DNA of 64,000 nucleotides, from NCBI RefSeq assembly GCF_020687245.1, contig NZ_JAJEQG010000002.1, positions 1 to 64,000 on the forward strand, in the 5' to 3' direction. Positions 16,125-26,094 of this stretch are shown here, piece after piece. The DNA is from Faecalibacterium longum CLA-AA-H243. GTDB taxonomy: Bacteria > Bacillota > Clostridia > Oscillospirales > Ruminococcaceae. Position 1 is the first letter of the stretch. Each line of letters starts with the position of its first letter. Below the pieces are notes generated by a model. That model did no database searches. It had not been told where the DNA came from and was given only the letters and a program-made list of their open reading frames with translations. A program made the translations under genes and the position numbers.

Positions 16125-16159
16125 GCCCGGCAGAGTTTTCTGCCGGGCTTGTTCGTTTT
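16125..16159 (+). terminator. Intrinsic terminator after the secreted protein
   Basis: GCCCGGCAGA pairs with TCTGCCGGGC, followed by TTGTTCGTTTT. Confidence 0.75.
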
Positions 16160-16215
16160 CCGGGGCGGAGAGAAGGACTTTCCAGAAAAAAGTGCAAAAA
16201 AGTCAAAATATCCTC

Positions 16216-16243
16216 TTGCAATTTTTCCGGAGAGTGATATAAT
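16216..16243 (+). promoter_or_regulatory. Sigma-A promoter of rpmE
   Basis: TTGCAA and TATAAT with a 16-bp spacer, leaving a roughly 110-nt leader before rpmE in which I see no recognised riboswitch. Confidence 0.75.
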
Positions 16244-16358
16244 ATTAAGGCAATCGTTTCCAAGGCCGCTCGAGGGGGTAGCCGATATTGAAGGTTGTGA
16301 TGGGCACATACATTAAATATGGCCCCAATAAGTCAGAACCAGAAATGAGGTGAAAAGA

Positions 16359-16559
16359 ATGAAACAGGGTATCCATCCGAACTACGTTGACTGCACCATC
16401 ACCTGCGCATGCGGCAACGTCATTAAGACTCGTTCCACCAAGCCCGAGATCCACGTCGAAGTTTGCTCCAAGTGCCATCCTTTCTACACTGGTAAGCAGA
16501 AGCTGGTCGACAGCGGCGGACGTGTTGAGCGCTTCAACAAGCGTTTCGGCCGTAAGTAA
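16359..16559 (+). CDS. rpmE: Ribosomal protein bL31
   Basis: A 66-residue protein starting MKQGIHPNY at ATG 16359, eight bases after GAGG. Zinc-binding cysteines are kept in TITCACGN and [13 protein letters not shown], so this is the zinc-containing (C+) form of L31, and KRFGRK is the normal C-terminus. It is monocistronic between its own promoter and terminator. Confidence 0.97.
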   Translation: MKQGIHPNYVDCTITCACGNVIKTRSTKPEIHVEVCSKCHPFYTGKQKLVDSGGRVERFNKRFGRK

Positions 16560-16581
16560 TTGCAACAATTACAAGGCTTCC

Positions 16582-16620
16582 AAGAGCGTCGTTCCCTATG
16601 CGGGGAGCGGCGCTCTTTTT
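16582..16620 (+). terminator. Intrinsic terminator of rpmE
   Basis: AAGAGCG and CGCTCTT arms with an inner TTCCC/GGGGA pairing, then five T residues. Confidence 0.8.
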
Positions 16621-16763
16621 GCGTCCGGCCGCGAAAACTGCCGCATCAGCGCAAAAGAAACAATATTTGGAAACGCACACAGGTTTATCTTATTTCTGAC
16701 ACATTTTCGGGCTAAAATGATGCAGATATTCCCGGGGACACCCGCAGAGAAGGAGCGTTTTTT

Positions 16764-17489
16764 GTGATAGAAGTATCCCACCTCACCAAGAAATACGGCA
16801 GCCGCCTTGCAGTGGACGACATCTCTTTCACGGTGGAGGACGGCGTCATCTACGGCCTGCTGGGGCCGAACGGTGCCGGCAAGTCCACCATCATGAACAT
16901 CCTCACCGGTTATCTCGCCGCCACGGAGGGACAGGTGACGGTGGCGGGCCATCCGCTGCCCGAGGAAGCCGACGCCGCCAAAGCCTGCGTGGGCTATCTG
17001 CCGGAACAGCCGCCCCTTTACCCGGAGATGACGGTGGCCGAATATCTCGACTTTGCCGCCGAACTGAAAGGCGTCAAGAAAGCAGACCGCTCGGCACAGG
17101 TGCAGTCTGCCGCCCGCCGTACCGGTCTGGAAGACGTTCTGCCCCGGCTCATCCGCAGCCTCTCGAAGGGCTACCGCCAGCGGGTGGGCGTGGCGCAGGC
17201 GCTGCTGGGCAGTCCGCAGCTCATCATTCTGGACGAACCCACCGTGGGTCTCGACCCGGCGCAGGTCATCGAGCTGCGCCGCCTCATCCGGGAGCTGGGC
17301 CGAACCCACACGGTCATCCTGTCCAGCCACATCCTCAGTGAAGTGAAGGCCGTCTGTGATAAGGCGCTCATCCTGTCGCAGGGGCATCTGGCCGCTGTCG
17401 TGGACCTTGCCGCTGAAGAGCGCGATTTGGAAGAGCTCTTCCTTGAGCTGACGGCTCTGGAAGAGACTTCGGATAAAAAGGAGGACTGA
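16764..17489 (+). CDS. ABC transporter ATP-binding protein (GldA-type)
   Basis: A 241-residue ATPase starting at GTG 16764, with AAGGAG upstream. Walker A GPNGAGKST, Q-loop GYLPEQPPLY, signature LSKGYRQRVGVAQAL, Walker B LIILDEPTVGLD and the switch His in SSHILSE are intact. It is the first of four genes, followed by a permease, a GldG-like auxiliary protein and a DUF4340 protein, the set usually annotated as a gliding-motility-type or multidrug ABC exporter. Gliding is not expected here; the substrate is unknown. Confidence 0.93.
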   Translation: MIEVSHLTKKYGSRLAVDDISFTVEDGVIYGLLGPNGAGKSTIMNILTGYLAATEGQVTVAGHPLPEEADAAKACVGYLPEQPPLYPEMTVAEYLDFAAELKGVKKADRSAQVQSAARRTGLEDVLPRLIRSLSKGYRQRVGVAQALLGSPQLIILDEPTVGLDPAQVIELRRLIRELGRTHTVILSSHILSEVKAVCDKALILSQGHLAAVVDLAAEERDLEELFLELTALEETSDKKED

Positions 17490-17493
17490 TTCG

Positions 17494-18366
17494 ATGCTTG
17501 CCATCTACAAGCGGGAGCTGCGCAGCTTTTTTCACGGAATGATGGGCTATGTGCTCACGGCCTTTCTGCTGGCGGCTTCCGGCATCTATTTTCTGGCCCT
17601 GAACCTCGGTTACGGCCTGACGGATTTTGGCTACTATACGCTCTACCGCACGATCTTCATGCTGCTGCTCTATTTCCCGGTGCTGGCCATGCGCTCGCTG
17701 GCCGAAGAGCGCCGCGCCCGCACCGACCAGCTGCTTCTCACCAGCCCGGTGTCCGTGTGGGGCATCGTGGTGGGCAAGTATCTGGCACTCTGCACCGTGT
17801 TCGCGCTGCCCTGTCTGGCCGACGGCGTCATGATCGTCGTGCTCTGGCTGCTGGGCGGCACGGCCTCGGCCTGCGGGGCAAATTTCGCCGCGCTGCTGTG
17901 CTATTTCCTGCTGGGCTGTGCGGCCATTGCCGTCTGCGAGTTCTGCTCCGGCCTCACGGAGAACCAGATCATCGCGGCAGTCATGGGCTTTTCGGCCCTG
18001 CTGCTGGCCTATATGATGCCCAGCCTCCGCAGTATGTTCAACGCCGGGAGCGCCGTGGCACTGGTGGTCTTTACGGCTCTGTCGGCGGGAGCCTCCCTTG
18101 CGGTGGGCCTGCGCACCCGGAGCTTCACGCTGGGTTGCTTCTGCTTTGCGGCCCTCTGTGCCGGGCTGAGCGCCCTGTTCCTGCTGCGCAGCGCATGGCT
18201 CACCGAGGCGTTCAGTGCTGTCTTGAGCGCCCTCTGCCTGTTTGCGCCCTTTGAGGAGTTCGTCAACAACAGCTTTTCCATCCCGACGCTGGTTTATTAT
18301 CTGACGGTGACGGTGCTCTTCCTCTTCTTTACGGCGCAGGGCATCGAGAAGCGCCGCTGGAACTGA
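17494..18366 (+). CDS. ABC transporter permease (GldF/ABC-2 type)
   Basis: A 290-residue integral membrane protein with about six hydrophobic segments and the ABC-2 loop motif MRSLAEERRARTDQLLLTSPVS between the second and third, which is the coupling region seen in GldF/NosY-like permeases. It starts four bases after the ATPase gene and ends 13 bases before the auxiliary protein gene, so it is in the same operon. It is half-size, so it probably dimerises. Confidence 0.9.
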   Translation: MLAIYKRELRSFFHGMMGYVLTAFLLAASGIYFLALNLGYGLTDFGYYTLYRTIFMLLLYFPVLAMRSLAEERRARTDQLLLTSPVSVWGIVVGKYLALCTVFALPCLADGVMIVVLWLLGGTASACGANFAALLCYFLLGCAAIAVCEFCSGLTENQIIAAVMGFSALLLAYMMPSLRSMFNAGSAVALVVFTALSAGASLAVGLRTRSFTLGCFCFAALCAGLSALFLLRSAWLTEAFSAVLSALCLFAPFEEFVNNSFSIPTLVYYLTVTVLFLFFTAQGIEKRRWN

Positions 18367-18379
18367 GAGGGGGAAGACT

Positions 18380-19825
18380 ATGAAGAAATTTGAGAAAAAG
18401 AGCGCAGGCTCGCTGGAGCGTCTGCGGATGCGCAGCGGCATCTATGCCTCGGCGGTCACGGTGCTGGTGGTCGTGCTGGCCGTCCTGCTCAACCTCATCG
18501 TCCGGGCCATTCCGACGAAGTACACCGAGTTCGACCTCTCGGAGGCCGGACTCTACACCCTCAGTGACAGCTCCAAGGACATCGCCCACGCCCTGACGCA
18601 GGATGTCACCATCTACTATCTGGCCGAGACGGGCAGCGAGGACGCCATCATCACAAAGCTGCTGGACCGCTACGCCTCCGAGAGCGGCCACATCAAATGG
18701 GAGACGAAAGACCCCGCCGTCTACCCGACCTTCGCCGCCCAGTACGGTGTGCAGTCGGCTGAGAACGGCAGTCTCATCCTCGTCTCGGGGGAGAAGAGCG
18801 CCGTGCTGGCGGCGTCCGACCTCTACGATTATGACTACTCCGACTACTACACCACCGGCAGCTACAGTGTGACCTTTGGCGGCGAAAATAAGCTCACCGC
18901 TGCCATCTATCGCATCACCAGCGGCGAAGAGCTCCACGCCTACTACACGACGAACCACGGCGAACAGCGTCTCACCGACACCCTGACCGATGCGCTGGAA
19001 GGCCAGAACCTCTCCGTCAGCCCCCTCGACCTGCTGACGGACACCATCCCGGACGACTGCGACCTGCTCATCATCAATGACCCGCAGCAGGACTTTGCAT
19101 CGACGGGCGGCCTCGTGGATGAAATGTCGGCCCTGCGCGCCTACCTGAAAAATGGCGGACATCTGATGCTCACCACCGACAGCTATTACTCCACCCCGAA
19201 TCTTGACGCCCTGATGGCCGAGTTTGGACTGACCCGCACGACCGGCCTTGTGGTGGAAGGGGACAGCGGCCATTACCTGAATGGTTACCCCTACTATCTG
19301 CTGCCGGATTACGCCACCGACACCGAGAGCGGCACGCTGGACGGCATCGACACCAGCCGCCGCGTCCTGCTGCAGATGGCGCAGGGCATCACCATCACTG
19401 AAACGGAAGGCATCGCCTCGGAAGCTCTGCTGGTCAGTACCGAGAGCTCCTATAGCAAGGCGGCGGGCTATGAGATGACCACCGCCGAGCAGGAAGACGG
19501 CGACCCCGACGGCCCCTTTGCACTGGCAGCCTATGCTTCCAATAACAGCACCGGCGCAGAGGTCATCTGGGTCAACTGCGGCAACATGGACAACGAGGCC
19601 GTCTACCAGACTGTTCCCGGCAACGTGACCTTCCTGCAGGGCTGCGCAGCCTCTCTGGCCGGGCAGGAGGGGACCACCCTCGTGGAGTCCAAGGCGCTGG
19701 AAGCTGCGCCCATCACCATCTCGGGCCACACCGCCGCTGTGCTGGGTCTGGTGTTCGTCCTCATCCTCCCGGCGGCTGTGCTGGCCGTGGGCGCAGTGGT
19801 GGTGCTGCTGCGACGCCGCAAGTAA
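18380..19825 (+). CDS. GldG-like ABC transporter auxiliary protein
   Basis: A 481-residue protein: a cytoplasmic basic start, one membrane helix (~20-45), a long extracellular domain beginning with the family motif FDLSEAGLYTLSDSSKDI, and a second membrane helix near the C-terminus (~455-477) ending in RRRK. This is the ABC-type uncharacterised transport-system auxiliary domain (GldG family). It contains runs of Tyr/Asp (DLYDYDYSDYY). It is operonic with the permease and likely shapes the external face of the exporter. Confidence 0.88.
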   Translation: MKKFEKKSAGSLERLRMRSGIYASAVTVLVVVLAVLLNLIVRAIPTKYTEFDLSEAGLYTLSDSSKDIAHALTQDVTIYYLAETGSEDAIITKLLDRYASESGHIKWETKDPAVYPTFAAQYGVQSAENGSLILVSGEKSAVLAASDLYDYDYSDYYTTGSYSVTFGGENKLTAAIYRITSGEELHAYYTTNHGEQRLTDTLTDALEGQNLSVSPLDLLTDTIPDDCDLLIINDPQQDFASTGGLVDEMSALRAYLKNGGHLMLTTDSYYSTPNLDALMAEFGLTRTTGLVVEGDSGHYLNGYPYYLLPDYATDTESGTLDGIDTSRRVLLQMAQGITITETEGIASEALLVSTESSYSKAAGYEMTTAEQEDGDPDGPFALAAYASNNSTGAEVIWVNCGNMDNEAVYQTVPGNVTFLQGCAASLAGQEGTTLVESKALEAAPITISGHTAAVLGLVFVLILPAAVLAVGAVVVLLRRRK

Positions 19826-19836
19826 GGAGGCACGCC

Positions 19837-20799
19837 ATGAAAGCAAAACAGCGTACCCTCATCGTTTTGCTGGTGTTCGTCCTTGCCTCCGGGGCGGCGC
19901 TGGCCCTGCTGACCCACGCGAAGCAGAAAGCCGAACAGGCCGCCAGTGAGGCCGAGGACGGCAGCATTCCGCTGCTGGATGTGACCACCGCCACGCTGGA
20001 AAGCGTCTCCATCCAGTATGGCGGTGAGACGCTGACGCTCCGGCCCTCTGACGACGGCTGGACGCTGACCGAGGACCCGGCCTACCATCTGGATGATTCG
20101 GCCTGCAACACCATCCGGACCGCGCTGGCAGGCATGAAGGCCAGGCGCCAGCTCGAGGCGCAGCCCGGCGAGGACTACGGCTTCGACGCGCCCCGGCTTG
20201 TTGTAAATGTTTCGGCGGCGGGGGAGAGTACCACCCTTACCGTGGGAGCGGAGAACCCCGTCACCGGGGATGTGTACGTCCGGCGGGAGGGCAGCGACGC
20301 TGTCTATACCGTGGACGCGGCAAGGTTCCGCTGCATGGAGCAGACGAAGGCGGAGCTCTTTGGGGCGTTCAGTCCGGCGGGTATCACAGTCTCGGACATC
20401 GAGGCTGTGAGCTACACCCTCCAAAGCGGCGAGACGATCAAGCTGCAATCCGTATCCCAGCCCACGGAGGCCGACAGCACCACCTACCAGACCGTCTGGC
20501 AGCTCACAGATGAGCCGGATGCTGCGTTGGACACCGACAAGGCGGACGCTCTGCTGGCCGCACTGGCCAGCTATGTCACCGGGCAGGACACTGCCGCCGA
20601 CCTTTCCGCCTGCGGCTTTGACGCCCCGCTGGTGACAGCAGAGGTGACGACGGCAGACGGCACTGTCACCCTGACGTATGCCATCGGCACCGACGGCTAT
20701 TATATGATGGTGTCGGGCGACAGCTCTGTCTACACCGTGGACGGCCAGACCGTGCAGGCCCTCTGCCTGACGGCCCGGCAGCTGAAAGCCGACACCTGA
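19837..20799 (+). CDS. DUF4340 protein of the Gld-type ABC operon
   Basis: A 320-residue protein with one N-terminal membrane helix (~7-25) and an extracellular part made of repeated beta units with motifs such as YGFDAPRLVV and CGFDAPLVTAE, GDVYVRREGSDAVYTVD and DSSVYTVDGQ. The layout is typical of DUF4340 proteins that follow GldG-like genes. AAGGAGG precedes the ATG. It is the last gene before a strong terminator. Confidence 0.87.
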   Translation: MKAKQRTLIVLLVFVLASGAALALLTHAKQKAEQAASEAEDGSIPLLDVTTATLESVSIQYGGETLTLRPSDDGWTLTEDPAYHLDDSACNTIRTALAGMKARRQLEAQPGEDYGFDAPRLVVNVSAAGESTTLTVGAENPVTGDVYVRREGSDAVYTVDAARFRCMEQTKAELFGAFSPAGITVSDIEAVSYTLQSGETIKLQSVSQPTEADSTTYQTVWQLTDEPDAALDTDKADALLAALASYVTGQDTAADLSACGFDAPLVTAEVTTADGTVTLTYAIGTDGYYMMVSGDSSVYTVDGQTVQALCLTARQLKADT

Positions 20800-20810
20800 G
20801 AATTTATCCC

Positions 20811-20845
20811 AAAAGCACCTGCAGTTCTGCACTGTAGGTGCTTTT
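20811..20845 (+). terminator. Intrinsic terminator of the ABC operon
   Basis: AAAAGCACCTGCAG pairs with CTGTAGGTGCTTTT; A and T runs make it bidirectional in principle. Confidence 0.85.
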
Positions 20846-20942
20846 ATGCTGTATAAGAAAACGCTATATGAAAAATTGATGTAAAACCCGGGTGGGAAAA
20901 GCCCCCTCGGAGTCAAAGTTTTGGCAAACATCAGCAGAGTGA

Positions 20943-20971
20943 TTGACATTTTGACAAAGATTGTTTAAGAT
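20943..20971 (+). promoter_or_regulatory. Sigma-A promoter of the potABCD leader
   Basis: Consensus TTGACA and TAAGAT with a 17-bp spacer. Initiation near 20978 leaves about 300 nt before potA. Confidence 0.8.
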
Positions 20972-20977
20972 AGACAA

Positions 20978-21246
20978 GACAGGGCAGAATAACTGCGCAA
21001 TGTTACGGTCGTCATGGATGTTGTGCGGGGATGAGTCTGCTCCCACAGCCAGCACATATTGGATGGGCGAGGCGTTTTTGCGTCAGACAAGGAGGGCTTC
21101 CGCAGCAATCCTGACGGATTGCAAGGGAGAACGACGCGGTATGACACGAAAAAGGCCGTTCAGACGGTGTGGGATGGTTGTGGGAATAGACTCAAAGTCA
21201 CCCTAATGCGATAGAAGGATGGGGGAGTAAACCCCTGTCTTTTTTC
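20978..21246 (+). ncRNA. Structured leader RNA with terminator, candidate riboswitch upstream of potA
   Basis: Between the promoter and the potA ribosome binding site lie about 270 nt without a gene. The 5' end (GACAGGG, 20978-20984) is complementary to CCCTGTC (21233-21239), which is followed at once by T residues, so the whole leader can be closed by a long-range helix. Inside, GCGTC and GACGC flank the perfect hairpin GCAATCC-TGAC-GGATTGC. A competing local hairpin GGGG-AGTAAA-CCCC sits just before the T-run. This geometry, with alternative pairings of the same 3' strand, is that of a transcription-attenuating riboswitch or a self-terminating RNA. I recognise no known consensus. Confidence 0.55.
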
Positions 21247-21279
21247 GTATCTGAGTTACAAGGAGGATATAGGAAAGAA

Positions 21280-22326
<1,047 letters not shown>

Positions 22327-22332
22327 GGCCGC

Positions 22333-23148
22333 ATGAAGATTTACGATAAGAAACTGGCCTATCCGTACTTTGTATGGATGGTGCTGTTCACGGTGGTGCC
22401 GTTATTCATCGTGGTGTATTACGCCCTCACCGACTCCACCGGCAGCTTTACGCTGGACAATCTGGTGACCGTCAGCGGCTATGGCTCGGTGTTCGCCCGC
22501 AGCCTGCTGCTGGCCATCATCTCCACCGTCGTCTGCCTCATCATCGCGTTTCCGGTGGGCTATTTCCTCTCCCGGCTGCGCGTCAACAAGCAGCACATCA
22601 TGCTGATGCTGGTGATGCTGCCCATGTGGATGAACTTTCTGCTCCGTACCTACGCATGGATGGGTCTGTTGAGCATCAACGGCCCTGTGAATGCCGTTCT
22701 GGGCGTCTTCGGCCTCGGACCCTACAACATGCTGAATACCTCCGGCGCTGTGGTGCTGGGCATGGTGTACAACTATGTGCCGTATATGATCCTGCCCCTC
22801 TACACCAGCATGACCAAAATCGACCAGAGCATCGTGGAGGCGGCGCAGGACCTGGGCGCTTCCACCACCAAGACTCTGTTCCGGGTGCTCATCCCCATGA
22901 GCATCCCCGGCATCAGCACCGGCATCACGATGGTGTTCGTCCCGGCGGTGTCCACCTTCGTTATCAGCCGTATGCTGGGCGGCGGTTCCAACCTGCTCAT
23001 CGGCGATTTGATCGAGATGCAGTTCCTCGGCAACAGCTACAACCTCAATGTCGGCTCTGCCATGAGCCTCGTGCTGATGGTCATCGTGCTGCTCTGCATG
23101 AGCTTTACGTCCAGCTTCGACGAGGATGAGATGGAGGGTGTGTCCTGA
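22333..23148 (+). CDS. potB: Spermidine/putrescine ABC permease PotB
   Basis: A 271-residue inner-membrane permease with six hydrophobic segments and the EAA coupling loop VEAAQDLGASTTKTLFRVLIP (abridged; near residues 170-190). It begins six bases after potA and overlaps potC by one base. With PotC it forms the heterodimeric channel of the polyamine importer. Confidence 0.95.
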   Translation: MKIYDKKLAYPYFVWMVLFTVVPLFIVVYYALTDSTGSFTLDNLVTVSGYGSVFARSLLLAIISTVVCLIIAFPVGYFLSRLRVNKQHIMLMLVMLPMWMNFLLRTYAWMGLLSINGPVNAVLGVFGLGPYNMLNTSGAVVLGMVYNYVPYMILPLYTSMTKIDQSIVEAAQDLGASTTKTLFRVLIPMSIPGISTGITMVFVPAVSTFVISRMLGGGSNLLIGDLIEMQFLGNSYNLNVGSAMSLVLMVIVLLCMSFTSSFDEDEMEGVS

Positions 23149-23996
23149 TGAAAACGAAACATCTGCGTCTGATGCAGCGCGCCTATGTCATCCTGTTTTT
23201 CTGCTTCATGTACCTGCCCATCGCGTACATGGTCGTGTTCAGCTTCAACCAGAGCAAGGGCTACGCCCTCTTTACCGGCTTTACCTTTAAGTGGTACACC
23301 AGCCTGCTCCACAACGAGTCCATCCTGCACGCGCTGTGGGTGTCGCTGTATCTGGCACTGTTCTCGGCGGTCATCGCCACCGTGCTGGGGACTGCGGCGT
23401 CTCTGGGCATCGCTTCCATGGGGCGCAAGAGCCGCCTGCTGGTGACGAATATCACCTATATCACCACGGTCAACCCCGAGATCATCACCGGTATCTCCCT
23501 GATGATGCTCTTTGTGGCATACCAGCGCTTTGCGTCTGAGCTGGACTTCCTGCCCGACAACATCATGGGCTTTCCCACGCTGCTCATCGCCCATATCGCG
23601 TTCAACGTGCCGTATGTCATCTTCAATGTCACACCCAAGCTCAAACAGCTGGACATCAAGCTGTTTGAGGCGGCGCTGGACCTCGGCTGTGACCCCCGGC
23701 AGGCATTTTTCAAGGTCATCCTGCCCGAGATCAGTCCGGCCATCCTGTCGGGCTTCCTCATCAGCCTGACCTACTCCATCGACGACTTCATGATCTCCTA
23801 CTTCAACTGCGGTACGGTGGAGACACTGCCCATCGCCATCTACTCCATGACCCGCAAGAAGGTCAGTCCGGAGATCTACGCGCTGTCCACCATCATGTTC
23901 GTGGTCATTCTGAGCATCATCCTCATCTCCAACGCCATGGAGAGCCGCGGTTACCGCCGCGACCAGCGCGCACTGAGAGGGGGAGATGTCAAATGA
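23148..23996 (+). CDS. potC: Spermidine/putrescine ABC permease PotC
   Basis: A 282-residue membrane permease with six hydrophobic segments and EAA loop FEAALDLGCDPRQAFFKVIL (about residues 175-195). The IDDFMISYF segment is characteristic of PotC. The start overlaps the potB stop (TGATG) and the end overlaps potD by four bases, so translation is coupled through the whole operon. Confidence 0.95.
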   Translation: MKTKHLRLMQRAYVILFFCFMYLPIAYMVVFSFNQSKGYALFTGFTFKWYTSLLHNESILHALWVSLYLALFSAVIATVLGTAASLGIASMGRKSRLLVTNITYITTVNPEIITGISLMMLFVAYQRFASELDFLPDNIMGFPTLLIAHIAFNVPYVIFNVTPKLKQLDIKLFEAALDLGCDPRQAFFKVILPEISPAILSGFLISLTYSIDDFMISYFNCGTVETLPIAIYSMTRKKVSPEIYALSTIMFVVILSIILISNAMESRGYRRDQRALRGGDVK

Positions 23997-25225
23997 AGCG
24001 TTTCGTCATTCTTCTGCTGACGGCTGTACTGGCGCTGACCATGCCGCTGTCGGCTCTGGCCGCAGGACAGATCGAGGTCACAGAGGACATTTCTGTTTCA
24101 GATGACTACGACTGGACCCGCTTCAAGGGCCAGAATGTCACCCTGAACGTCTACAACTGGGGCGAGTATATCTCCAACGGTTCCGACGACAGCGTGGACG
24201 TGGTGGCGGCCTTTGAAAAGCTGACCGGCATCAAGGTCAACTATACCACCTTCGACTCCAACGAGTCCCTCTACGCCAAGCTGAAGTCCGGCGCGGCCAA
24301 CTACGATGTCATAATTCCGTCGGACTATATGGTCGCCAAGATGATAAGCGAAGGAATGCTGATGCCGCTGGACTACAGCAACATCCCGAACTTCCAGAAC
24401 ATCGACGAGGAGTACCGCAACGGGGACTATGACCCCGAGAACGCCTACACCGTGCCTTACACCCTCTGCACCACTGGCATCATCTACAATACAAAGATGG
24501 TAGACGAGGCCCCCACCAGCTGGGCAGACCTGTGGGACGAGAAGTATGCAGGCAACATCCTGATGTTCAACAACAGCCGCGACGCCTACGCCATCGGTGC
24601 GTTCAAGAGCGGCAGCAGCGTCAACCCCCAGACCACGGAGGGTGTGGATGCTGTGGTGGACGAGCTGAAAGCCCAGAAGCCTCTGGTGCAGGCCTATGTC
24701 ATGGACGAGATCTTCGATAAGATGATCGGCAGCGAGGCGGCCGTCGGCGTCTACTACTCCGGCGACGCCATCACCATGATTGACGACAACCCCGATCTGG
24801 CCTGGGTGTTCCCTGAGGAGGGAACGGTGCTGTCGGTGGACAGCATGGCCATCCCCGCCACCAGTGAGCACGAGGAAGCTGCAGAGATGTTCATCAACTT
24901 CATGTGTGCACCGGACGTCGGCAAGGCCAATATCGAGTATATCGGCTACACCACCCCCATGCACTGTGTGTGGGAGCTTCTGGATGAAGACCTCAAGTAC
25001 AGCGAGATCGCGTACCCCTCCGAGGACATTGCGGCCAAAGAAGAGGTGTTCACTGCCCTGAGCGATGAGGTCAACAGCGAGCTGGACGTGAAGTGGAGCG
25101 AGATGAAGAGCTACGACGAGGGCGGCAGCGGGTATCTGTTCCTGATGCTGCTGGCGGCGATGCTGGCTCTGGCCTGCTTCAATATCTGGCGCAAGGTGCG
25201 CAGGAAAACGCGCAATATGTATTGA
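23993..25225 (+). CDS. potD: Spermidine/putrescine-binding protein PotD with C-terminal membrane anchor
   Basis: A 410-residue solute-binding protein: a signal sequence (MKRFVILLLTAVLALTMPLS, likely cut after ALA near 22-23), then a PotD/PotF fold with YNWGEYIS, PSDYMVAKM and WADLWDEKY. There is no lipobox Cys. Instead the last ~30 residues form a hydrophobic helix (YLFLMLLAAMLALACF) followed by a basic tail, so the binding protein is probably tethered by its C-terminus and not by a lipid. That is unusual for Gram-positive binding proteins. Last gene of the operon. Confidence 0.95.
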   Translation: MKRFVILLLTAVLALTMPLSALAAGQIEVTEDISVSDDYDWTRFKGQNVTLNVYNWGEYISNGSDDSVDVVAAFEKLTGIKVNYTTFDSNESLYAKLKSGAANYDVIIPSDYMVAKMISEGMLMPLDYSNIPNFQNIDEEYRNGDYDPENAYTVPYTLCTTGIIYNTKMVDEAPTSWADLWDEKYAGNILMFNNSRDAYAIGAFKSGSSVNPQTTEGVDAVVDELKAQKPLVQAYVMDEIFDKMIGSEAAVGVYYSGDAITMIDDNPDLAWVFPEEGTVLSVDSMAIPATSEHEEAAEMFINFMCAPDVGKANIEYIGYTTPMHCVWELLDEDLKYSEIAYPSEDIAAKEEVFTALSDEVNSELDVKWSEMKSYDEGGSGYLFLMLLAAMLALACFNIWRKVRRKTRNMY

Positions 25226-25231
25226 ACCTGA

Positions 25232-25263
25232 GGGGGCTGTGCGGAGGCGTACAGCCCCTTTTT
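25232..25263 (+). terminator. Terminator of potABCD
   Basis: GGGGCTGT pairs with ACAGCCCC, followed by T5 (25259-25263). Confidence 0.8.
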
Positions 25264-25282
25264 ATAAGGAAAGGGAAAGAAT

Positions 25283-26035
25283 ATGAGTGAATACAGAAGC
25301 TATACGGAGCAGATGACCGTGCTGGACGGCGACAGCGACTTCCGCCGCTGCCTGAAGCCCAGCGCTCTGTTCCGGTATGTGGAGCAGGTGTCGGCAGACC
25401 ATGCCCGGGCTTACGGCATGGACCACGCCTTTTTCAGGGAGCGCCACAGCGCATTCCTCGTGGGCAAGCAGGCCCTCAGGGTCTGGCGGATGCCCGGCCG
25501 TGCGGAGAAGATCAACCTGACCACGGCCTGCGAGGTGTTCAAGAAAGGCACGATGAAGCGGCTGACCACCATCACCAGCGAAACAGGGGAGAAGCTGGCC
25601 CTCGTGGACTGCCGCTGGATGATCGTGGACACTGAGGCAGGGCGCATCCTGCGCACCCCCGGCTGGACGATGCCGGACTTCCAGAACGACGACCTGCCCG
25701 AAGAACTGCCCCAGATCGTCCACAAGAGCCAGCCGCTGACGGCGGCAGGGGAGAGCCGCGCCAGCTACTCCATGTGTGACCTCAACGGCCATATCAACAA
25801 CTCCCTCTATCTGGACATCGCCTGCGACGCTCTGCCGCAGGAGGTCGTGGAGGCTGCGCCGCTGTCCTTCGCTTCCATCAAGTACCACCGTGAAGTGCCG
25901 ATGGGCCAGACCGTGCAGGTGTTCTATGCCCCCTCAGGAAACGGCTGGTATGTGCTGGGCCGGAGGGAAGAGCACGCGGCTTTTGAGTGTTATCTGGAAT
26001 TCGGAAGCTCTGTCACAGAATCTTTACAAAAATAA
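25283..26035 (+). CDS. Acyl-ACP thioesterase (FatA/FatB family)
   Basis: A 250-residue double hot-dog protein. The family motifs are the N-terminal LFRYVEQVSADHARAYG segment, CRWMIVDTEAGRI in the middle, and the catalytic MCDLNGHINNSLYLD (Asn-x-His-x-Asn) in the second hot-dog. It hydrolyses acyl-ACP to release free fatty acids from the cytosolic fatty-acid synthase. AAGGAAAGGGAAAG precedes the ATG. It is monocistronic, squeezed between the potABCD terminator and an AT-rich promoter region. Confidence 0.92.
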   Translation: MSEYRSYTEQMTVLDGDSDFRRCLKPSALFRYVEQVSADHARAYGMDHAFFRERHSAFLVGKQALRVWRMPGRAEKINLTTACEVFKKGTMKRLTTITSETGEKLALVDCRWMIVDTEAGRILRTPGWTMPDFQNDDLPEELPQIVHKSQPLTAAGESRASYSMCDLNGHINNSLYLDIACDALPQEVVEAAPLSFASIKYHREVPMGQTVQVFYAPSGNGWYVLGRREEHAAFECYLEFGSSVTESLQK

Positions 26036-26059
26036 TTACAGAAAAATTACAAAAAACTA

Positions 26060-26088
26060 TTGCAAAAGTCCTTCAAAAGAGTTACAAT
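26060..26088 (+). promoter_or_regulatory. Sigma-A promoter of candidate small RNA
   Basis: TTGCAA and TACAAT with a 17-bp spacer, preceded by several TTACA repeats (26024-26095). The next plus-strand gene is over 400 bp away, beyond a terminator. Confidence 0.65.
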
Positions 26089-26094
26089 ATGGTT

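Noticed and set aside
20978-21246. Signal recognition particle RNA or 6S RNA at this position
   Set aside because: The length and the closed ends fit loosely, but the SRP apical motif with GGAAGCAGC and a 6S-type central bubble are not visible, and the transcript leads directly into potA.
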